In this document: in pieces, positions 58,046-64,000 of the stretch | How the letters are laid out: each line of letters starts with the position of its first letter | How positions within the stretch are numbered: the first letter of the stretch is position 1 | NCBI GenBank assembly: GCA_963718635.1 | Contig: OY970367.1 | Span: 310,001-374,000 of the forward strand | DNA: 64,000 nucleotides | Source of the DNA: JAIOQJ01 sp963718635 | GTDB taxonomy: Bacteria; Planctomycetota; Planctomycetia; Gemmatales; Gemmataceae | Direction: 5' to 3' | Position numbers and translations under genes: made by a program | The notes under the pieces: model-generated | Databases searched by the model: none | Told to the model about the DNA's origin: nothing | What the model saw: only the letters and a program-made list of their open reading frames with translations

Positions 58046-59104
58046 ATGCGTAAGCTTGCCAGCATTCAGCTTGTAAACGAAGTCGAGCCGATTGCGAATG
58101 CGGATGCCATCGAGAAGCTGCACGTGCTCGGCTGGTGGGTCGTCGCAAAGAAGGGGGACTTTCGGCCCGGCGATCGTGTCGTATATATCGAGATCGATTC
58201 GCTACTGCCGGAAAGGCCGGAGTTTGAATTCTTGCGCGCCAGTTCCTATAGGCCCGCGGTCATGGAGGACGGAGTGCAGATTCAACCCGCAGGCTTTCGG
58301 ATCAAGACCGTGCGTTTACGAGGCCAAGTTTCGCAAGGAATTTGCCTCCCGCTTTCGGTTCTTCCGCCCGAGGCGCCGACGGCCGAGGGGGACGATGTCA
58401 CTGAAGTTATGGATATAAGGAAGTACGAGCCACCGCTCCCTGTCGGGATGGGTGGCAAAGTGAAAGGGGGCTTTCCTGGATTCCTTGCCAAGACAGATGA
58501 GATGCGCGTGCAGGTGCTGCTCCCGGTGTTAGAGCGCAATCGGGGCAAAACGTTTTATGTAACCGAGAAACTCGATGGCACGTCGTTCACGGCCTTCTTA
58601 CGGGATGGCACGTTCGGCGTTTGCACCCGAAACCTCTGGATGGACGAGCGAGACGAGACAAACATCCATATCCGCGTAGCAAAGAAGCTCAAGCTCGAGG
58701 AAAAGTTGCAAGCAATCCAGGCGAAGCACGGCTTTCAACCGGCCATACAGGGCGAGGTGATCGGGCCGGCCATCCAGGGAAATAAGTATAAGCTGGCGTC
58801 CGCCGATCTATACGTTTTCAACGTCTACGATATCGGCGCCTCGCGACTGGTGGAACATCGACGGATGTTGGACATCTTGGAAGAGATTGGCTTGAAGGGT
58901 GTTCCCCAACTCGGCACGACAGTGCTCGATCATTCGGTCGATCAACTGATTGAACTTTCGGTCGGGCCCAGCCAGTTGAATGCCAAAACAGAACGCGAAG
59001 GAATCGTGCTACGGCCGCTAACTGAGGAATACGACTCCGACATCGGAGGACGACTTAGCTTCAAGGCGATCAATCCAAAGTTTTTGCTGAAGTACGATGA
59101 GTGA
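58046..59104 (+). CDS. RNA ligase, DraRnl/Rnl5-like
   Basis: A 352-residue ATP-dependent RNA ligase. The N-terminal part (1-130) is the OB-like module of Deinococcus DraRnl; the nucleotidyltransferase domain has motif I KLDGTS (Lys175 is adenylated), EGIVLRPL (motif IV, about 325) and LSFKAINPKFLLK (motif V, two Lys). Rnl5 enzymes seal 3'-OH/5'-phosphate nicks, preferring RNA on the 3' side. ATG 58046 follows TAGGAGCGAC. It has no repair or tRNA-splicing neighbour. Confidence 0.88.
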   Translation: MRKLASIQLVNEVEPIANADAIEKLHVLGWWVVAKKGDFRPGDRVVYIEIDSLLPERPEFEFLRASSYRPAVMEDGVQIQPAGFRIKTVRLRGQVSQGICLPLSVLPPEAPTAEGDDVTEVMDIRKYEPPLPVGMGGKVKGGFPGFLAKTDEMRVQVLLPVLERNRGKTFYVTEKLDGTSFTAFLRDGTFGVCTRNLWMDERDETNIHIRVAKKLKLEEKLQAIQAKHGFQPAIQGEVIGPAIQGNKYKLASADLYVFNVYDIGASRLVEHRRMLDILEEIGLKGVPQLGTTVLDHSVDQLIELSVGPSQLNAKTEREGIVLRPLTEEYDSDIGGRLSFKAINPKFLLKYDE

Positions 59105-59229
59105 GAGGGGGTGCGCAACGCGAAGGGGTCAGTGCTTCCAATCCATCTTCTCTTTAAGGCGGCATCGAAGAAAAAGACTGAGGCAAAAGCACGAAACTGA
59201 TTAATCGTATCTTCCCCGAGAACGCACGC

Positions 59230-61460
59230 TCACTCCAACAATGCAATCCAAGCTTGATTCGTTCTACTTGCGTGACTAACGCGCTTCGTCACCGCGCCAT
59301 ATGAGGTTATCTTCTGTGTATCGTCTGGTGTAACTACCCAGACGTCGCCGGTTGCGGTGTCGGTTTGAACCGTCAGGGCGGCGATCGGCTGAGTCGCCAA
59401 CAGTTGGCCGTCGGCTGAAAAGTGCTGCACGGAATCGTTGTGATTGGCGATCCATACGCTGCCATCATTTGGATTGATCGAGACTCGATAGGGTGCTTTG
59501 GCGCCCAAATCGATTTGGGTCAACACTTGGGAAGCAGGGTTAAATTTCACTAATTTACTCGGCTCGTGCGTTACAGGGTTCGAACGAACCGCTATCCACA
59601 CCACTCCACTTTTCGCATCGACATCGACGCTTGAAGGAAACCATGAACTAATAAAGACCGACTTCAGAAGCTTGCCGGAAGCAGCGTCTATTTTTGTCAG
59701 GTTTGAACCGGCAACCCAAAAGGCCTTCGCCTGGCGATCGTAGACAATGTCAAAGCCTTTGATGGGATGAGCTGCGACTTGCGTTCCACGTTCATCGTAA
59801 ACTATCACTTGCGATGAATCCAGCGTCCCACTGCCGATCAATGCCCAGAGATGTCCGGTTTCCGAATCGACAGCGATTGCCGAGCCGTTTCTGCCGGGCT
59901 CTAGACTCACGACAAACGTTTGGTTTCCGCTCAGGTCAACGCGTCGGATGCGGTTTGCACAATTCTCGACGACCCAGAGACGATCGCGTTTCGAATCAAC
60001 CGCGATCATCCGATTGCTGCCGACCGATTCGCAGACGTTGAATCCAGACGTTCGAAACTTCTTCTCGCCCGAGTGATCGATCAACGTTAAGTTGTCGTTG
60101 TACTCGGCTTTGCCTCGAAAGATCGGATCGCAGTCGTCGAGGATCAATACGCCTTTGGCTTTCGCTCCAACGTTTGGGAGAGTTGAAAAGGTCTCGGGCG
60201 CTGCTGGCTTTTCAAAGCGTTCATCACGATTGCCGACCGCTCCGTCCGCCGGCGTAACAGCGCCGAATGGAGCATATTGCAGATAGAAAATAATCGCTGC
60301 AATTGCTGCAATGGCAGAGACACGCATCACTGTGCCAAGGACTTTTCGGGGTCTAGACTTGGTTTGTCCAACGGGTAAAGGCGCAAGCTCTCTTTGACGA
60401 GGGCTTCCTGCTAGCGGCGGCGTTTCAAGAGTGCGCAGACGATCGACGACTTCTTTCGCGGAAGCGGGCCTATCGTCGGGTTGCTTCTCCAGCAATTGCA
60501 TGATCAAGTCGGCCAATGCGGTCGGCAAATGGGGGTTGATCTCTTTGATTGGCCTGGGACGATCGACCGTGACGGCTGTCAGCATCCCGACTGCGGAATC
60601 AGCCTGGAACGGCAAGCTACCGGAACAGAGGAAATAAAGCACGCTGCCGACGCTGAAAAGGTCGCTGCGTGTATCAATGCGCGTGCCGCGCGCCTGTTCC
60701 GGGGACATAAAAGCGGGCGTGCCGACGATGAACCCAGAGCCGGTGAATTTGGCATCGTCTTCAACGTGCCGAACCAGTCCGAAATCGAGCAGCTTAATGC
60801 TTCGGCCCGGCTCTTCTACCCAGATGTTGTTCGGCTTGAGATCCCGATGGATCAGGCCATTACGATGGATGGCATCGAGACCAGTGGCAATCTCTCGCGC
60901 CAGCCGGATGATCTCGCTCGGGTTCGGCACGCCTTTATGATTGACAAAGTCATCCAGCGTTTGGCCGTGCAGCAATTCCATAGCGAGAAAGATGTTCCGG
61001 TCTTCCTGGCCGACTTGGTAGACCGTCACGACATGCTCGTTCTTGATCGAAGCGAGTGTGCGGGCTTCGCGCAGAAAGCGTTGGGCGGCCGAAGGATCGC
61101 TATCGAGCACGGCTTCATGATCTTGAGCGCCACCCGCCGTCGCAGGGCGCTATCTTCAGCTAGGAAGACGTAGGCCATCCCGCCTTGGCCAAGCAGACGA
61201 AGCACACGATAGCCGCCGACTTGGCCGATCTCATCGGGTTGCTTAAGGGCGCGGAGAAACTGGAAGGGCGTCGGTATCGGGTGAGAAGTCGATAAGCGCA
61301 GGTCATCCAGGTGATTTGGCCTTTGTGCCGGCGGCCTGCAACTTGCCGGGACGGGTGCCCGCAAGGTAACGCGGTCGGATAGCAAGCCAAAATTGTCATT
61401 CGGCGCCAAGGCACAGGCGTCCGCCGCTTCGGGTTCGGTGTCAGGGCGCACAAATTTCAT
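59230..61460 (-). CDS. Ser/Thr protein kinase with C-terminal beta-propeller-like domain, one frameshift
   Basis: About 743 codons. Frame one (61460 to about 61105) has a disordered start and the kinase lobe (VLRLLGQGGMAYVFLAED, VALKIMKP with the catalytic Lys); frame two continues PSAAQRFLREARTLASI, HRDLKPNN, LLDFGLVR and ARGTRIDTRSDLFSVGSVLY. All catalytic residues are present. After the kinase domain one membrane helix (VMRVSAIAAIAAIIFYLQ) leads to a beta-propeller-like exported region of NHL/YncE-type repeats (DSKRDRLWVVENCANRIRRV and others). One base change near 61105 splits the gene. Confidence 0.87.
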
Positions 61461-61582
61461 TTGGATGCTCCGCTGAGCGGTTTTCGATTCCGAAAACCAT
61501 AGCACACAAATGAGCAGAGGAGGAAAGGGTCGGCCGATGTACCTCTGATGTTACACTTTTCGCGTACAGAATGTTCGCCCAA

Positions 61583-62050
61583 TTAACCCCACTCTTCGGG
61601 TAGCCAAGAGAGGTAAGTCTGGAGCCTTGTTCTGGCCTCTGCAATGGTCAGCGGTTCGGGTGTCGCGTCGTTCTCGTGCGCCCAATAGTTGCGAGCACGG
61701 CGAACTGTATGGGCACCTTCGCGGACTTCGGTCAAGATTCCCTGTCCGCGCCGGCCTGCAGTTGTATCGATCAAGATCGACGCAACTTGCTCCCGCATTG
61801 GGTCGTTGTGGCGTGCCCGATCATACGACCGCAAAGCCGCTTCAAAAGCTGCAAAGAGTCGGACGAGATAAGTTCCTTCAAGATTCTCATCGGCGTCACG
61901 AAGATATGCACGCAACTCGTCGTCCATTTTGAGTAGGTGCGGGCTCGTTATCAGACCGATCTTCAAACGACCAATGGCGAACCGAACGGCTTGATACTCG
62001 CCTTCAACATCCTTGATATGTTCGTGCCAGTCAAAACGACGGTACGGCAT
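61583..62050 (-). CDS. HEPN-motif protein (putative RNase) of a two-gene module
   Basis: A 155-residue helical protein. The sequence VRRARNYWAHEND contains Arg120-x4-His125, the catalytic Rx4-6H motif of HEPN RNases, near the end of a four-helix bundle. Its start overlaps the upstream gene's end by 20 bp, so the two are co-translated. HEPN proteins in such pairs are often toxins or defence RNases, with the partner controlling them. The partner here is not an MNT nucleotidyltransferase. Confidence 0.7.
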   Translation of the reverse strand: MPYRRFDWHEHIKDVEGEYQAVRFAIGRLKIGLITSPHLLKMDDELRAYLRDADENLEGTYLVRLFAAFEAALRSYDRARHNDPMREQVASILIDTTAGRRGQGILTEVREGAHTVRRARNYWAHENDATPEPLTIAEARTRLQTYLSWLPEEWG

Positions 62051-62453
62051 GGTTGGAGATCGACTCGAGAACTAGATTGAGGGTCGATTCAGAAAATGCC
62101 AGCGATTCGGTCTCGATGTCCGGCTGCGTTGCCGCCGGATCGCCAGGAAACGCGTAATGGATAATCCACTCGCCGCCTTTGAAAACCAGCCGGGCCAGAT
62201 CATCGTAAGTCGGCATCAGGTAGAGGTCGACCACGCCTTCGCAGCCCGACACGTCGTACGCAAGTGGATCTAGCAGTACCCGAGTCGGCCCCTTCTGAAG
62301 GAAGAGCGCCGGGATTTCGAAAACCTGGCGGTTAACATCGCGCATCCTCTTTGGGTAAGTCTTGGTCACCCACTCGTGCGGCTCGGCCCACTCTCTGACT
62401 TGCGCGACAAGAGCCGTTACTCGCTCTAGAAATTGGTCTCGTTTCTCCGACAT
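62031..62453 (-). CDS. Partner of HEPN-motif protein, unknown function
   Basis: A 140-residue protein (MSEKRDQFLERVTALVAQVR, then a mixed alpha/beta part with YDVSGCEGVVDLYLMPTYDD and FPGDPAATQPDIE). No known antitoxin or nucleotidyltransferase motif (GSxxx(D)xD) is seen. Overlapping order and shared strand suggest a fixed pair with the HEPN gene. It is preceded by lpdA on the same strand. Confidence 0.6.
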   Translation of the reverse strand: MSEKRDQFLERVTALVAQVREWAEPHEWVTKTYPKRMRDVNRQVFEIPALFLQKGPTRVLLDPLAYDVSGCEGVVDLYLMPTYDDLARLVFKGGEWIIHYAFPGDPAATQPDIETESLAFSESTLNLVLESISNHAVPSF

Positions 62454-62527
62454 GGCTTTTTCCTCGGCGTAGTCATCTCAGCTTCTGAAATTCAACTGGC
62501 CAATGAACTGTTCACAATCCTGCGCGC

Positions 62528-63935
62528 TTAAACATGAATCGCGCTCCCTAGCCACGCCATGCGCGCCGCTTCACCGACCGATTCCGAAAGTGTCGGATGC
62601 GAGTGGACGATGCGGGCGATGTCTTCCGCGCTGCCTTTGAACTCCATGATGGTCACGCATTCGGCGATTAAATCGCTGGCTCGTGGCCCGAAGATATGGA
62701 CCCCCAATACGCGATCGGTTTTGGCGTCGGTGATGATTTTGACTAGACCTTCGGTCTCGTTCATGCACTTGGCGCGACCGCTAGCGGAGAATGGGAACTT
62801 GCCGATCTTATACTCGACGCCCGTTTGCTTGACCTGTTCTTCCGTCAAACCGACACTGGAAACTTCCGGCCAAATATAGATGACGCTCGGGATCGTCTGG
62901 TGATTGACATGGCCGTATTTTCCCGCCAGCATTTCGGCAAAGGCGATGCCTTCTTCGGAAGCTTTGTGCGCCAGCATGGGGCCATCGGTTAGGTCGCCGA
63001 TGGCAAACACGCCCTTGATGTTCGTCTCAAAGCGTTCGTTGACAGCGATCTTGCTGGTTCTCGCATCATATTTGACGCCAACTTCATCCAGACCCAGCCC
63101 GGCGATATTCGGCTTGCGCCCCACGGCCACTAACACCTTATCGCCCTGGAAGGTCTTCGGGCCTCCCTTGGTCTCGGCCTGCACGATCACGCGTTTGCCA
63201 TCGTTCTTCGCGCTGGTCACTTTCGTTTCCAGGTTGAAGATCATGCCTTGTTGCACCAGTGATTTCTGAACTAACGTGGCGATTTCGGTATCGGTGAGGG
63301 GCAGAATCCGGGGCAGGAACTCGAGCACTGTTACTTTGGAACCGAGGCGCATCCAGACAGAACCGAGCTCGAGCCCGATATAGCCGGCGCCGACAACGAT
63401 TAATTCTTTGGGAACTTGATCGAAACTCAGGGCTTCCGTGGATGTCGCGATGAATTTGCCATCGAGCGGCAGTGACGGAAGCGTGGCCACTTCGCTGCCA
63501 GTGGCCAGAAGTATGGCAGAACTTTCAATGGTCGTTTTCGATTGATCGGCCGCCGTCACTTCAACTTTGCCGGTGCGCCAATAGCTTTCCCGTACCCTGC
63601 AGCGCCTTCACTTTGTTCTTGCGGAATAGGAAGGCGATACCATCGGTGAGCGATTTGACGATCTGATCTTTGCGCTTCAACATCGTCGGCAAGTCGAGCG
63701 CAACCCCGTTCGCGGTTATGCCATGAGCTTTCAGCCGATGCGAAGCGACTTCGAAGAGTTCGCTCGAATCGAGCAGGGCCTTGCTTGGGATGCAACCGAC
63801 GTTTAAACAAGTTCCGCCCAAAGGCCCGCGCTTGTCGATAACGACAACGCTCTTGCCGAGTTGCGCAGCGCGAATGGCGGCAACATAACCGCCGGGCCCG
63901 GCGCCGATGACGATGAGATCGTACGATTCAGCCAT
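62528..63935 (-). CDS. lpdA: Dihydrolipoyl dehydrogenase (E3), one frameshift
   Basis: About 469 codons. The FAD motif GAGPGGYVAA and redox pair GGTCLNVGC (Cys43/Cys48) are in the first frame, which is lost near 63590; the second frame continues with VVGAGYIGLELGSV (NAD site), FAIGDLTDGPML and the His-Pro of VHSHPTLSE. It reoxidises dihydrolipoamide in 2-oxoacid dehydrogenase complexes. One missing or extra base splits the gene. No E1 or E2 gene is in the window. Confidence 0.92.
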
Positions 63936-63960
63936 AGTTTCCTGACATGCAACGCTATTC

Positions 63961-63980
63961 CCGAACTCTGACGAGTTCGG
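63961..63980. repeat. Short palindrome
   Basis: CCGAACTC-TGAC-GAGTTCGG, an 8-bp stem just upstream of lpdA. It resembles other short palindromes of this window and may be a dispersed repeat or an operator. Confidence 0.55.
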
Positions 63981-64000
63981 CTACATGGCGCCTTAGATTT

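Overview
The window looks like chromosome from a planctomycete, probably of the Gemmata/Zavarzinella kind (inference). The signs are three eukaryote-like Ser/Thr kinases with extra C-terminal domains, Lys/Glu-rich low-complexity secreted proteins, a squalene-cyclase-fold protein with a Tat-type leader, a giant beta-strand-repeat surface protein with a PEP-CTERM-like tail, a very large secreted protein of the alpha-2-macroglobulin type, and many short palindromic intergenic repeats. Most host genes lie on the minus strand.

Layout. Positions 1-2 kb hold an ExbB/ExbD-like pair plus a third membrane gene, translationally coupled. Positions 2.2-8.6 kb hold one secreted giant gene broken by many frameshifts. 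Positions 9-11.4 kb hold rfbD and a DUF6263-like secreted protein between palindromic repeat clusters. At 11.62 kb an intact tRNA-Leu(CAA) starts a 17.6-kb genomic island (11650-29249). A 54-bp perfect copy of the tRNA 3' part closes it, and a tyrosine recombinase and an excisionase-like gene lie just inside the left end. The cargo is mostly small redox, detoxification and stress genes: haloacid dehalogenase, DsbA-like oxidoreductase, TspO, CIA30, RidA, PhzF, old yellow enzyme, DinB-fold proteins, SDR, VOC, DUF417, AraC and a RIC N-domain. Several small families occur twice, with a decayed left copy and an intact right copy.

The best single finding is the DsbA-like gene (15067-15678, minus). 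An in-frame TGA replaces the first cysteine of its CxxC motif, and a perfect 7-bp hairpin with a G-starting loop follows 13 nt downstream. This is the arrangement expected of a bacterial selenocysteine codon and its SECIS element. Two other island genes also carry in-frame TGA codons without such hairpins, so the alternative of mutation or sequencing error is kept open.

After the island come a cyclase-fold protein and a DUF4175-like gene group (29.6-35.0 kb), then the ~10.4-kb surface protein gene (35.9-46.4 kb), tRNA-Leu(CAG), a Gfo/Idh/MocA oxidoreductase, two kinases (one probably a pseudokinase), a TolC-like lipoprotein, a pirin, ispD, an exopolysaccharide-initiating glycosylphosphotransferase, a DraRnl-type RNA ligase, a third kinase with a beta-propeller-like tail, an overlapping gene pair with a HEPN RNase motif, and lpdA at the right edge.

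More than a dozen otherwise recognisable genes, inside and outside the island, carry single-base frame changes. This suggests residual indel errors in the assembly; only the giant gene at 2.2-8.6 kb and parts of the island look bad enough to be real pseudogenes.
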